Positions 1-11,957 are shown, counted from the first letter of the stretch. The stretch: DNA of 64,000 bases from Cryptomeria japonica (GCF_030272615.1 NC_081410.1:144059349-144123348), one strand, 5' to 3'. Made by a program: numbers and translations. Notes: generated by a model from the letters alone, not told the origin.

Positions 1-884
1 ATCTCAGATTGAACCGCAATACACTAGCACAAGTTCCAAGAAATGTATACAAGTTCCAAGGCGGGGTAAAATGTTTTCAGATTGAAGGATACATTGAACT
101 TGGTCAAGTTTGAAGATCTAATGGCTATGATTGATCATGGGATATGTGATCAAGGAGATTAAGCGGTTGGCGAATTGTTTATAAATAAGGAACTGTTGAT
201 AAACAATGTATGCGGGCAAGTGTATGCACAGGGATGCTACAATTACCGAGCATAGAAGCTTCAAGACCTATTTTGAATAACAGAGTATAGAGCCTAGCAG
301 ATGGACAAGATAAGTCCTATTGTATTGAGCAAATAAGAATATGCTTTAGCATTTTTAGATGTGAAGTTGCAGATAGATTTTTATTACTGTTATTTTGTAA
401 AGTGATAGAAAATCTCTTAACCGAGTGAACTTAACAGTCTTATTTGTAAAATCCTCTAGCAAGGTGACATTCTAATTGAGTGTTTGAAATCCTTTAACTA
501 GGTCACTTCTAACAAGGTGAAGATCCTAACAGATCTGAGGGAAATCCCTTAATTGGGTCACATCTAGCAATGTGTTTGTAATCTTTAACAGGCTTTGCTT
601 TTAACCGAGCATACTCTAGAAGAGTATATTTCTTAGTGGGTCCGAAATCCCATAGTGGTTTTTCCCTATTTGGGTTTCCACGTTAAATTTGGTGTTATGA
701 GTGTTATGATGTTTATATGCTTTTGAGTTTGCATGCTTAGCAGTTTTGGATATATTATTGAAGTATATGTTACCAAGGTTGAATCTGTTGTTTTTATGAA
801 AGATTAAGTTTGTATGATTCACTGCCCCCCCTCTCATCTTATTAGCTTGGCATCTGTACTTAACATTAAGTATCAGAACTATCA
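1..884 (+). repeat. 5' LTR of element A (3' portion)
   Basis: Position 3 onward aligns with about 8011 onward of the 3' LTR, with scattered substitutions, and the repeat ends in the same ...ACTATCA just before the primer site. Roughly the first 600 bp of the LTR lie left of the window. The repeat has many short CCGAG motifs and, near its end, a C-rich tract followed by CTCTCATC. Confidence 0.9.
180..187 (+). promoter_or_regulatory. Candidate LTR TATA box of element A
   Basis: TATAAATA lies about 700 bp before the LTR end and is conserved in the 3' LTR at 8162-8169. Conservation in both LTRs makes it the best candidate for the U3 promoter; no transcription start can be proven from sequence. 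Confidence 0.35.
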
Positions 885-886
885 AT

Positions 887-898
887 TGGTATCAGAGC
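887..898 (+). other. Primer binding site of element A
   Basis: TGGTATCAGAGC begins two bases after the LTR end. It is the standard plant copia primer site, complementary to the 3' end of initiator tRNA-Met. It fixes the LTR/internal boundary at 884/885. Confidence 0.9.
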
Positions 899-948
899 TT
901 TGGACTCCAGAAGAAAAGTTTAAAGGTACTTGAGGCAAAGATCCAAAG

Positions 949-1976
949 ATGTATAAGAGGGATGCACCGAAGCTAAACAAGTCAAGTTTCTCTACATGGC
1001 AGAAAAGGATGAAGCTACACCTATCAGGAGTTGGAGAATATGCTCTATATTATCTGGAGAATGATTTCATTACACCGAGCACCTATCCATTGACAATGGA
1101 AGAGATAAAGGCAAAGAAAGAACATATTCAAGCAATGATTGAAATAACATCTGCATTGACTTCTTCAGAGTTTAATGATCTAGAAGGCTACAATGATGCA
1201 AAGGCAATGTGGGACAAGCTCATATCTGTGTATGGTGGAGATGAACATGTTCAAAGAGAAAAAGTGGATAGTCTAAGAGGACAACTTGAATCTATGAGGA
1301 TGAATGAAGGTGAGAACATAACCCAGTACAGTACAAGACTAAAGGAGATTGTCAATCAAATCAAAGGAGCAGGTGGAACTATTGAAGAAAAGGATATAAA
1401 AAGTTGTTAAGAACCCTTCTATCAGCTTATGCAATCTGAGTTTTTGCAATCAATGAATTGAGGTCTGTACCCAATATGCCAGTTTCTTTAGATGCTACTA
1501 TTGGTAGGCTACATGCATTTGAGTTAAGTAACTTTGATAACAGTGGGTCATTAGTAAATAAAGTTGAATCTGATGATTACAATGATAGAATGAGTAAGTA
1601 CACTAAAGGGGATCACAGTGGAGCAAGTGAAAGATTTCACAAGAACATGGAGGAAGTACACAAAATGTATGAGGAAATTAGAAAGCAAGAAGAGTTTGAA
1701 GCACTATTAGCCAGAAGGTTACCGAGAGGCAAAGGTAAGTATAAAGGAAAACTACCTTTGAAATGTTTCAATTGTGATAAGATAGGAGATATGGCTTCTA
1801 ACTGTCCTGACAAAGATTCTACTGAAAAGAGAGATTACCGAGATGATAGATAGAAAGATAATCATTACAGAGGACACCGAGACTTCAGAAGAAGAGATAG
1901 AAAGTCATGCTTAATAGCTGATGAGGAATCCAATGATGATAAATTAGATGAAACCGATACAGAGGAAGTAGTTTAT
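949..1976 (+). pseudogene. Element A gag (UBN2-type) relic
   Basis: This is the capsid/nucleocapsid precursor of a copia element, which would build the cytoplasmic particle. Residues from the ATG at 949 (start MYKRDAPKLNKSSF) match the gag N-terminal pattern of plant copia elements, followed by the helical UBN2-like region to 1410. A frameshift near 1405 moves reading to the frame of 1458-1853. That segment ends in a zinc knuckle, CFNCDKIGDMASNC, where the usual histidine is aspartate, so metal binding is probably lost. A TAG at 1851-1853 interrupts the basic tail, which continues in frame to the protease. A gag relic is certain; function is excluded by the breaks. Confidence 0.88.
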
Positions 1977-2534
1977 GTGGCTATCAAAGATGGATTAGAT
2001 GAAGAAAGGTATGAAGAAAAAGCCCTAATATCTCACATAAATACTAATGATTCTTGGATCATAGATAGTGGATGCTCACATCACATGACAGGTGATAAAC
2101 ACAAGTTTGTTATGTTAGAAGATTATGATGGAGGCTATGTAAGATTTGGTAATGATGCACCATGTCCGGTAAAAGGTAAAGGATCTATAACACTTCTTGA
2201 CAATGCAAGATGCAATGATGTTTATTGGGTTGAAGGTTTGAATTACATTTTGTTGAGTGTAGCACAACTAAACAATACAGGATACTGAATAGAATTTCAG
2301 AAAGGAATTGTCAAAGTTCATGACAAGCATGGAAAGTTAGCTGCTACCGGGACACAAACAAAAGGTAACACATTTCACCTTGACTCAACTCGGAACAAAT
2401 GTTTGTATGCAAAGATTGATGATGCCTGGTTATGGCATAAAAGGTTTTGTCATGTAAATTTTTATAATCTGATCAAAATAAGAAAGAAGCACTAAGTAAG
2501 AGGTCTACCGAATCTTGAAAAACATGAGAATGCT
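1977..2534 (+). pseudogene. Element A protease and pre-integrase relic
   Basis: The retropepsin-type aspartic protease is recognised by the active-site string WIIDSGCSHHMTGD near 2055-2095, typical of plant copia elements, followed by the YVEGL-like strand (here WVEGLNYILLSV). The frame stops with TGA at 2286-2288, where relatives have an arginine codon, and continues in frame as the GAG-pre-integrase zinc-binding stretch (WLWHKR near 2430, then CRGC at about 2538). Another stop lies near 2494. The protease would release Gag and Pol from the precursor; here it cannot be made as one chain. Confidence 0.82.
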
Positions 2535-3569
2535 ATGTGCCGAGGATGCCAGATGGGTAAAATGACAAGATCAAGATTTACAAGTAAGTCCTACACTTCT
2601 AAGGGAATTTTAGATCTTGTGCAAACTGATCTTTGTGGTCCTATGAAAGTTCAAAGTTATTATGGTGATAAATATTTCATATTATTTGTGGATGATTACT
2701 CAAGGATGATGTTAGTAATGTTTTAAAAGAAAAATCAAAAGATTTTCAAATGTTTAAATGGTACAAGGCAAGAGTTGAAAATGAAACAGGAAGACAACTG
2801 AAATGTCTTAGATCAAACAGAGGAGGAGAGTTCACATCTGATGAGTTCAACTTATTCTGCAATGATCATGGTATAAAAAGACAAGTCTCTGCACTGAGAA
2901 CTCCACAACAAAATGGAATAGCTGAGAGAAGAAATAGATCTATTGTGGATTGTGCCAGAACCCTGATGATTGAAAAGAAAGTGCCACAAACATTTTGGAG
3001 AGAAGCAATAAGCATAACAGTTTACACCCTGAGCCGAGTACAACTGAAGAAAGGAACTTTGAAGACACCATATGAGATCTGGTATGACAAGAAACCTAAT
3101 GTAAGTTATTTCAAAATCTTTGGAAGTAGATGCTATGTGCACAAATATGATAGAAATGGCAAGTTTGATCAGAAAAGTGAAGAAGGAACATTTCTTGGTT
3201 ATTCTTCTAGAAGCAAAGCATTTAAATGTCTGATCAAATCATCTAACAAAATAGTAGAAAGTGAAAATGTGAAAATTGATGAATTTGTAGAAAGAAATGA
3301 TGAAGGAAACTCCAAAGAACCAGAAGATTATGATGAATTTGTCTATGTTCAACCGACAAGTCCTACCGAGAAAACTGCAGAAGGAAATGAAGAGAATATC
3401 CAGTTACCAAGTGATGAAGAAGATCATACAGAGCCTACCGAGCCTGTATTAGCCAAGTATGTTAGAAGACATCATGCATCAAGTCAGATTATAGGAGATA
3501 AGGATGATCCAGTGATGACAAGGAACAAACTGAGACAGAACACATGTTTGATATCTGAATTTGAACCGA
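2535..3569 (+). pseudogene. Element A integrase relic
   Basis: The DDE-type integrase core inserts element cDNA into the host genome. Visible parts are the CRGCQMGK zinc-finger end, the first catalytic Asp in QTDLCGP (about 2625), the second in the region preceding [10 protein letters not shown], and [17 protein letters not shown] containing the catalytic Glu (about 2905). A frameshift near 2726-2749 splits the domain after DDYSRM. The C-terminal part runs through FGSRCYVHK and [13 protein letters not shown], typical of copia integrases, followed by an acidic linker rich in Glu and Pro to about 3560. Confidence 0.87.
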
Positions 3570-5099
3570 GGATAGTGAAAGAGGCATTTAATAGTGAAGA
3601 TTGGATAAATGCTATGACAGAAGAGATTGATCAAATCAAGAAGAATGACACATGGACACTGGTCCCAAGACTGAAGGACAAAAATGTAATTGGTACAAAG
3701 TGGATTTTCAGAAACAAGCTAAATGAAAAAGGTGAGGTCATTCGAAATAAAGCAAGACTAGTTTGCAAAGGTTATGCCCAAGAAGAAGGAATTGATTATG
3801 GTGAGACTTTTGCACCTGTGGCAAGGCTTGAAGGAGTAAGAACATTGTTGGCATATGCTTCTTTTAATAATTTCAAGGTATATCAAATGGATGTTAAATC
3901 TGTATTTTTGAATGGTATACTAGAAGAAGAAGTCTATATTGAACAGCCTGAAGGATTTATTGAAGAGAAGAATAAAGATCAGGTATGTAAGTTGAACAAA
4001 GCTTTATATGGCCTAAAGAAAGCACCCAAGAGCATGGTATGAAAGGTTGCACTCTTACTTAATAAAGATTGGATTTATGAGGACTAGTGAAAACAACATG
4101 TATATTAAGAATGATGAGGATAATGGAATACTAATGTTAGCCATATTTGTTGATGATATTATTTTTTGTGGAAATGATTCTTTATGTAAGAACTTTGGAA
4201 ATGAAATGTGCAAAGAATTTGAGATGTCATTAATTGGTGAGATAAAGTATTTTATAGGTTTACAAATACTACAAATGAAAAATGGGATTTTCATTACTCA
4301 ATCCAAGTATATAAAGGAAATCTTGAAGAAATTTGGAATGGAGGATTCTAAACCTGTAAGTACTCCTATGACTACTAATTGTAAACTATCAAAGAATGAT
4401 AAATCTGCATCTGTTGATGAGACACTTTACCGATCTATGATTGGAAAGTTGCAATATGTAGTTCACAGCTAGCCTGATATAGCACATGTAGTAGGTATAG
4501 CTGCAAGATTTTCTGCAGATCCCAAAGAAACTCATATGACAGCAGTCAAGAGAATTTTTAGATACTTGAGAGGCACTGAAGATTATGGTCTACTATATGA
4601 AAAGAGGAATGATTTTGACTTAAAAGTCTATACTGATGTTGATTGGGCAGGAAATATTGATGCCAGGAAGAGCACAAGCGGTGGAGCCTTCTTTTTGGGA
4701 GAAAGACTAGTGAGTTGGCTTAGCAAGAAACAAGGATGCATTTCATAGTCAACAACTAAAGCTGAATATGTCATTGCAGCATTGAATTGTACCAATATAG
4801 CATGGATCAAACAACTGTTGGAAGGTACGAATGAGACAGTTACCGAGCCACTAACTATATTTTGTGATAATACAAGTGCTATTAACATTTCAAAGAATCT
4901 GGTAATGCACTCTAAGACAAAACATATTTCTATAAAGTATCATTATCTTAGAGAAGAAGTTCAAGAAAAGAAGGTTGTGCTAGAATATGCTAGGACAAAG
5001 AAACAAATCGCAGACATCTTCACAAAACCACTGCCAAGGGACACTTTTGAGTATCTCAGAAGTAAGTTAGCGGTCCTACCCCTATCTAGTACTCACTAA
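3570..5099 (+). pseudogene. Element A reverse transcriptase-RNase H relic, first copy
   Basis: RVT_2-type RT and RNase H copy the genomic RNA into DNA. The RT starts around [18 protein letters not shown] (3602). Motif A (QMDVKS, about 3885) and the FVDD catalytic box (about 4147) are intact. A frameshift near 4037 breaks the chain after the LYGLKKAPK stretch, and TAG at 4470-4472 and at 4746-4748 interrupt it again. RNase H motifs YTDVDWAG (about 4630) and the CDNTSAI stretch (about 4864) are present, and the C-terminus ends KLAVLPLSSTH at 5097. At 4746 the second copy reads CAG, so this stop is a direct CAG-to-TAG change. Confidence 0.9.
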
Positions 5100-5435
5100 C
5101 AAAGTTTGGTGAAAGCATCAATTATATGACTCCACAAAATACTATTTGTGAGTTGATGTTGATTTACACACTTTAGAAGGATGTCTAAAGTTGTACAGGA
5201 AACAGTGAATGAAGACAAGATGCTCTGACCGAGATACATTTGTATATGTTTTAACAGCAAGGAAATTACTTCACAGGGGAAGTAATCATGGATCAGTCTT
5301 ACCTTTGGCATTGTTGTCAAAGGGGGAGAAGACTAGAGAAGTTTACAACTCAAGGATAACAGGAGAAGATTAACAGTGTTTGAATCAATTGGAATAAATC
5401 AAGTTGGTATTGCCATCAATGCCAAAGGGGGAGAT
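5100..5435 (+). other. Element A 3' untranslated region with polypurine tract
   Basis: Noncoding stretch with an internal purine run near 5321 (AAAGGGGGAGAAG) and the true polypurine tract AAAGGGGGAGA at 5424-5434, directly before TGTTGG at 5436. The tract primes plus-strand DNA synthesis and marks the start of the next LTR. Confidence 0.8.
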
Positions 5436-5750
5436 TGTTGGAATTACAATAAGTTTGTTGGTTGATGATATTGAGAAGGTTGTTGGAGATTAATGACATA
5501 ATTGATAAAGGATGATTACTGTCTTAATAATATTATTTTGTCATTGATGTCAAGCAATTGATTTTCTGATTCAGTATAATGTTGCCATATCTTAAAGAGT
5601 ATGTTTTGTTGAGTATAAAGATATCGGTAAGTGACACTGAAAGAATGTGAAAATGAAGGCGAGTAATAAGTTATTCAATGGGAAACTATTACCAAGTTAG
5701 ACAGTGATGAGATTATGATATTTTGATTATTTCGATATCCTATATATGTG
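5436..5750 (+). repeat. Truncated LTR fragment inside element A
   Basis: Starts TGTTGG right after a polypurine tract and matches the 3' LTR from 7401 to about 7700, through GATATCCTA. It then departs from LTR sequence at about 5750. About 38 bases unlike either the LTR or the RT follow, and at 5788 the sequence resumes in mid-RT. Only the first fifth of the LTR is present, so this is a recombination or repair scar rather than a true 3' end. Confidence 0.8.
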
Positions 5751-5787
5751 TATTCAAAAACTGAACAAGAAGGAGAAAAGATTTCAT

Positions 5788-6984
5788 GCATTTCTGAATG
5801 GTATATTAGAAGAAGAAGTTTTTATTGAACAACTTGAAGGATTTGTTGAAGACAAGAATAAAGATTAGGTATGTAAATTGAACAAAGCTTTATATGGTCT
5901 GAAACAAGCACCTAGAGCATGGTATGAAAGATTGCACTCTTATTTAATCAAGATTGGTTTTATAAGAACAAGTGAAAACAATAACATGTACATGAAGAAT
6001 GATGAAAATGGAATACTGATCTCAGCCGTATTTGTTGATGATATTATCTTTTGTGGAAATGACTCTTTATGCAATAACTTTGGGAATGAAATGAGTAAAG
6101 AATTTGAGATGTCATTAATCAGTGAGATAAATTATTTTATAGGTTTACAAATATTGCAAATGAAAGATGAGATTTTCATTACTCAATCCAAGTACATAAA
6201 GGAAATCTTGAAGAAATTTGGAATGGAGGATTCAAAACTAGTTAGTACTCCTATGACTACCAACTGTAAACTATCAAAGAATGATGAATCTGCATCTGTT
6301 GATGAGACACTTTACCGATCCATGATTGGAAAGTTGCAATATGTTGTTCACAGTAGGCCAGATATAGCACATGTAGTAGGTATAGTTGCAAGATTCTCTG
6401 TAGATCCTAACGAAACACACATGACAACAATCAAGAGAATTTTCAGATACTTGAAAGGCACTAAGGATTATGGCTTAGTATATCAGAAAAGAAATGACTT
6501 TGATTTAAAAGTTTATACTGATGTTGATTGGGTAGGCAACATTGATGATGGGAAAAGCACAAGTGGAGGAGCTTTCTTTTTACGAGAAAGACTAGTGAGT
6601 TGGCTTAGCAAGAAACAAGGATGTGTTTCACAGTCAACAGTAGAAGCTGAATATGTTGTTGCAACATTGAATTGTACCAACATAGCATGGATCAAACAAC
6701 TATTGGAAGGTATAAATGAGAAAGTTACCGAGCCAGTAACTATATTCTATGACAATACTAGTGCCATTAACATTTCAAAGAATCATGTTATGCACTCTAA
6801 GACAAAGCACATCTCTATCAAATATCATTATCTTAGAGAAGAAGCTCAAGAGAAGAAAGTGGTGTTGGAGTATGTTAGCACAAAGGAACAAATAGCAGAT
6901 ATCTTTACCAAGCCACTACCAAGGGACACTTTTGAGTATCTCAGAAGTAAGTTAGGGGTCCTACCCCTATCTTCTATTCACTAA
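5788..6984 (+). pseudogene. Second, 5'-truncated RT-RNase H copy of element A
   Basis: Starts just after RT motif A ([11 protein letters not shown]) and runs to the RNase H C-terminus in one frame. The only break is TAG at 5866-5868, where the first copy has CAG at 3980-3982. From 5878 it is open for 368 codons, with the LYGLKQAPRAWY stretch, FVDDIIF box, YTDVDWVG RNase H motif and the HYLREEAQ...IADIFTKPLP tail. The first half of RT is missing, including the motif A aspartate, so it cannot encode an active enzyme. It duplicates 3902-5099 and is less damaged than that copy. Confidence 0.9.
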
Positions 6985-7400
6985 TCGAGTTTGGTGAAAG
7001 CATCAATTTGATGACTCTACATAATATCTTTTAGGAGTTGATGCTAATTTACACACTTTAGGATGTTTTCTAAAGGTGTGCAGGAAACAAATATAGGGAA
7101 TAGGAATTGAAGACAAAATGCTCTGACCGAGACTAAGTTGACACACAACAGCAGGAAATCACTTCATACAGGAAGAAATTATGTTTTAGTTCTTTACTTT
7201 TTGGCATTGTTGTCAAAGGGGGAGAAGACTAAAGAAAAGGGGAGAAGACTAATGTATGGGGGAGAAGACTGATGACAGGGGGAGAGCATTTCAGCATTTC
7301 AAAATCTCACAGCAATCCGAATCAATTAGGTCAAACCAAGTGGTTTTGCCTTCAATGCTAAAGGGGGAGATTGTTGGCATTATAACAGACAAGGAGAGAT
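6985..7400 (+). other. 3' untranslated region with repeated purine tracts
   Basis: Noncoding. At 7216-7287 a GGGGGAGAAGACT-like unit occurs about four times, against one unit in the first copy (about 5321). A polypurine tract AAAGGGGGAGA at 7360-7370 is followed by TGTTGGCATT, and a second purine run (7391-7399) is followed again by TGTTGGCATT at 7401. The LTR start is therefore duplicated; 7401 aligns better with the start at 5436. Confidence 0.7.
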
Positions 7401-8869
7401 TGTTGGCATTTCAATAAGGATATTGAGAAGGTTGTTGATGATTATGGATATAACTGATTAAGGATGTTTACTGTCTTAATATTATTATTTATCATTGATG
7501 TCAAGAAATTGATTTTCTAATTCATTATGATGTTGCCATATCTTAAGAAGTATGATTTGATTAGTATAAAGATGTCGATAAAAGACACAGAAAGAATGTG
7601 GTGAATAAGGGGAGAAATAAGTTATTGAATGGGCAACTATTACCAAGTTAGACAATGATGAGATCATGATGTTTAGATTGTTTTGATATCCTACATATGT
7701 TATTGATTGTAAGGTTAATACTATACTATGTTACCGAGCAAAGAACCTAGTTGGTAAACCCTAAGGAACCTAGTCGGTAAACCCTAAGGTTATCGCTATC
7801 AGTTAATGAAGGGGGTATGTCTACCGAGTGAAGTTTAGTATTTAACGAGTTGCAACCGAGTAATAACAAAATGCATTGAATGAATAAAAGCATTAATTTA
7901 ATGAAGGAAGCTGATGAGCTGGCTATGATTAAATGATTGGTATGTCATGCATGAAGTTTGTTAAAGAATCTATGGAAAAGGAAAATCGGTAGGAAGATCT
8001 ACAACTCAGATTGAACTGCAATACCCTAGCACAAGTTCCAAGGTGGGGTAAAATGTTTTTAGATCAAAGGATACATTGAACCTGGTCAAGTTTGAAGATA
8101 TGATGGTTGTGATTGATCATGGGATATGTGATAAAGGAGATTAAGCAGTTGGCGAATTGTTTATAAATAAGGAACTGTTGATAAACAATGTATGCGGGAA
8201 AGTGTATGCACAGGGATGCTACATAGTGATTACTGAGCACAGAAGCTTGAAGACCTATTTTGAATAATAGAGTATAGAGCCCAGCAGATGGACAAGATAA
8301 GTCCTATTGTATTGAGTAAATAAGAATCTTCTTTAGCATTTTTAGATGTGAAGTTGCAGATAGATTTTTATTACTGTTATTTTGTAAAGTGACAGAAAAT
8401 CTCTTAACCGAGTGGACTTAACAGTATTATTTGTAAAACCCTCTAGCAAGGTGACATTCTATTTGAGTGTTTGAAATCCTTTAACTAGATCACTTCTAAC
8501 AAGGTGAAGATCCTAACAGATCTGAGGAAAATCCCTTAACCGGGTCACATCTAGCAATGTGTTTGTAATCTTTAACAAGATTTTCTTTTAACCGAGCATA
8601 CTCTAGAAGAGTATATTTCTTAGTGGGTCCGAAATCCCATAGTGGTTTTTCCCTATTTGGGTTTCCACGTTAAATTTGGTGTTATGAGTGTTATGATATT
8701 TATATGCTTTTGAGTTTGCACGTTTAGTAGTTTTGGATATATTACTGAAGTATATGTTACCGAGGTTGAATCTGTTGTTTTTATGAAAGATTAAGTTTGT
8801 ATGATTCACCCCCACCTCTCATCTTATTAGCTTGGCATCTGTACTTAACATTAAGTATCAGAACTATCA
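7401..8869 (+). repeat. 3' LTR of element A (full length)
   Basis: Runs TGTTGG...ACTATCA, about 1.47 kb (1.5 kb if the start at 7372 is used). It aligns with 5436-5750 at its left end and with 1-884 at its right end. TATAAATA at 8162-8169 is the promoter candidate. The right end carries the GATTCACCCCCACCTCTCAT tract seen in other LTRs here. Confidence 0.9.
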
Positions 8870-8920
8870 TGTGTATCTCTCTAGGGTATTTTGGCAGGCA
8901 TTACATCTAGTATCAAAGCC
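8870..8920 (+). repeat. End of B 5' LTR and primer binding site
   Basis: 8870-8905 is the terminal piece of the 5' LTR, ending GCATTACA like the copy ending at 17688. TAGTATCAAAGCCC at 8908-8920 is a mutated form of the TGGTATCAGAGCC primer site (initiator tRNA-Met type). Confidence 0.65.
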
Positions 8921-9077
8921 CATGTTCATACACTGGGTACTTTGGTTTCATATGAGCCCATTGTGCATAGTAGTACTATAGCTTGGGTTGGCCATGAGTT
9001 TATCCCTACTATTTTTTTCCTTTCTTTAGTTTCCCTAGATTTCTTCTTATAGTTCTTTTGCATCATGCTTAGACAAG

Positions 9078-9987
9078 ATGCTTGATAGAGGTAGAGGTTG
9101 TGGATGTGGCAGTTGCATGGATACTCAACAAAATCCTCATCCTAATGTTTCTAAAGAGTCATGCCATGAGGACCAACAACATGATTAGTAGGGTGGTGAT
9201 GTCATTCCATAATTGATTAACGTGCTTTAAGAGCTTCTTGGTTGGTTAGGACCAAGACATGAGGAGAATCAACAAAAGAAGACACATCACTTGGATCATC
9301 AAGATAGAGAGAAGTTTCAAGAGCATGTCAGGGAGCTTTTGCATTCACCTCAAATGAGAGTTGAGGTAGATCAAGATGCGATTGCAGCAAGTCATATGAG
9401 GTGTCTTCTTAGGTCTCACCCTCCCACTTTAGATGGTTCTAACAGTGGTATGGAGGTGGAGAATTGCCTGTTGGACTTGGGTAGATGTTTTTCTATGCAC
9501 CTATATAGAAGTAACACCAAGGCTAGGTGTGAGATTATGCATCTTCGTGATTGTGCTTCTACTTGGTAGTGTATGGAGGAGCAGAAGCTGCATTTGGATA
9601 TTGTAATGATTTCATGGGAGTTGTTTTTAGATTGGTTTCTTGTTTGTTTCTTGTCAGATATTTGGAGCAGAGGAAGGCTAATGAGTTTCAAGGTTTGAGG
9701 TAGTAGGATATGATAGTTGAGAAGTATGAGCATAATTTCTTTGAGCTTAACCAGTATGCTCCAAGGTTGTGGATGATGAGGCTATGTTGGTGCAACATTT
9801 TGTTAGAGGCCTTGAAGATTGTATCAGTCAAGGATTTCGAGTTCTTGAACCTAAGACTATGGAGGTAGTCATGGAGAAGGCGTGCTTGGTTGAGGAGAAC
9901 CTGACTTTGGCTTTAGGAGGTACACCTAGTGTGCACACTATTGGTGCTCCAAATTCAAGATCAGTTGCAAGGGGTGCAAAGTCTTAG
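9078..9987 (+). pseudogene. Element B gag relic (Retrotrans_gag type)
   Basis: A Ty3-type gag relic. From the ATG at 9078 a Gly/Arg-rich start (MLDRGRGCG) leads, through several stops, to an open part at 9291-9569 with the substrate-like phrase HPPTLDGSNSG and a helical stretch around LGRCFSMHLY. After a TAG at 9567-9569 and a frameshift, the Retrotrans_gag-like part resumes at 9769-9987 (AMLVQHFVRGLEDCISQGF, VVMEKACLVEEN). It ends before any zinc knuckle or protease, so the 3' half of gag and all of pol are missing. The gag identity rests on domain pattern, not on a search. Confidence 0.7.
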
Positions 9988-11957
9988 GCATCAGGATTTT
10001 CTAGGATTCACCCTCCATCATTCAAAGGTTGTTGTGATTTCCTTCTACTGCATTTGTGATAGGGCCAATGTCATGCCACTCTTTCATGAGCACGATATTA
10101 CATTGTGATTCTCTTTCACTTCTATGCTTATTTCATGATATATACTTTTATATATGTTGTTGTATGTGTATTGGTGATGACAGGATTGCGGGTACTAGAC
10201 ATCGACTCCACCCAGATTCACAAGTCTGAGCATGTCTTCATCCCAATGGAAAGTTGATCGAAGGTGACATGAGATCCTATTCTAATCTCTTTTTGTTGTA
10301 TTTGGATCATCTGGGTTTTCTGCATTGACTTTTCTAGTTCTATAACTTTCCACATGCTATTTTATGTTGGTCTCTGAATTCTTGAAGTTATCCCAGGATC
10401 AATTTAGTGATTGTAATGGATTATCTATGTTATTTATGATTTCAAGCAAGAGTTTGTACCTTGTTGTGAATTATCAAGGTTCATGATGGTTATATTCTTG
10501 ATTTTGTGTATTATATTTTATGTCTCTTGTGAGGTTGTGGCTATTTGTATTTGTTGTGTTGTTGAGAGCCCTTGGTTGTGTATGTATATTTTGTCACCCT
10601 TAGGTCTATGTGCATGCTAGGGGGAGTGGGCTTCCAAGTGAGTAACTAGGATCATGAGGAGTAGACAGCCAGGTTACCCAGGGTCTAGACTACCAGAATA
10701 TCTCATTGGAAGTTTTCCTTGTAACCAAGTGATAATTTAATTAAATAGTCTTAAGAGGGCTAGTAGAAGTAATTCACCTTAATAAGATAAATAAAGGACT
10801 TGTGGTGCCCTAATACCTTGCCTAGGGATGATGATGTGGATCTAGGATAGGATTGGGAAAGCCTTGGTAGTCCAGGTAAGCTAATCTCCCTTACTTCCTC
10901 AAGGTTCAAATGGCTCCACATGAGTATCATGAAATCTATGACAGGAGCCCAAGATGCCATTGTTGTGATAGCATGCAAAGACACTCCTTCCCTGCATGTG
11001 GGTCCTAGCACCTTAAGCCTTGATTTGTGGAAAGAATTTGGAGGTCTTATGTCTTATGCTTTTAGTCATGTGTTGTGTTGGAGTATTGGTCTTGAAGGTG
11101 CGGTCGTATTGCTTTGTTTTTAGTTGTCAACCTAGATCTAGAATGTGTCGTATTTTTTTCCATCTCCTAGCACGAAGGGTGGTTCCTTATGGTTCCACAT
11201 GGTTGGGTGGTTTGATGCCTTCTTCCATTGGGATGTTCTTCATTGGATGCTCTTGTGTGTAGATGTGGATTCCCCATCTCCTCAACTTTTAGATGGATTC
11301 ATGTAGTATATTGATGTAATATGATTCATTTGGCATTTGTATTAGCAAGACTTATGAGATAGATATTTTGTAGAAGGAGAACCATGTATTTTAATGTAGT
11401 GAAATCTTGTAATCATATGTAATGGAAAAGGATGTAATAGGTTCTGAACATGACTTTTGTATTCGCATATAATGTTGTAGTCATTGTTGTACTTCTTAAT
11501 GTATCTTGGATACTATTTATTGATGGGAATGAGATATTGGAATTATGATTATGAGTTGTTATAGGTAGCCTCAAATGGGAATTGTGTATATGATCTAGTA
11601 GGAAAGGATGTTGTTCCTTATTATATTTATCTCTTGGAATGGTTATGTATTTATTGTTATTTGAATGTTGGTTGCTAATAGGAAAAGTAGTAGGGATGTG
11701 TTAGATGGAATTAATGATGTTATGATAATATTAAATGGGTATTAGGAACCTTTGGAATTGGTTTTCTTAAAATTAATCTAAACAGATTAATGGTAATTGG
11801 ATAATGATAGATTGTATTCTTGATAGTCTGAGTAAATGAATGATCTTCTATGTAAAGTAGGAATGAAAGATAGAAAGAAATGATTAAATGGGTTTGAGTC
11901 ATGGTAGTGAATGTGATGATATGTTATAGGTTTGTGCACCAATATGATGTGAAAAAA
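9988..11957 (+). repeat. Element B 3' noncoding region and left part of its 3' LTR
   Basis: No credible ORF. A purine run CTAGGGGGAG at about 10618-10628 may be the polypurine tract, which would start the LTR near 10629 at TGGGCTTCC. The 5' LTR start lies outside the window, so this boundary cannot be confirmed. The remainder is T- and A-rich LTR-like sequence that continues beyond element E at 17428. Confidence 0.4.

Larger units (their letters stand above)
1..8869 (+). mobile_element. Ty1/copia element A, chimeric and 5'-truncated by the window edge
   Basis: The order is 5' LTR (partial), tRNA-iMet-like primer site, gag, protease, integrase, RT-RNase H, polypurine tract, an LTR fragment, a second partial RT-RNase H, another polypurine tract and a full 3' LTR. 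The order protease-integrase-RT-RNase H defines Ty1/copia. Several frameshifts and stops make every ORF non-functional. The two RT-RNase H segments are about 90 percent alike by eye, so this is a recombinant or repaired junction between related copies rather than one normal insertion. Its right edge falls 36 bp before the end of element B's 5' LTR, so A was inserted into B. The left target duplication lies outside the window. Confidence 0.88.

Noticed and set aside
2852-3142. Minus-strand ORF opposite integrase
   Set aside because: Shadow of the well-supported integrase frame on the plus strand, with no motif.
5878-6984. Functional reverse transcriptase gene
   Set aside because: The open 368-codon frame lacks the first half of RT including the motif A aspartate, and sits behind an LTR fragment.
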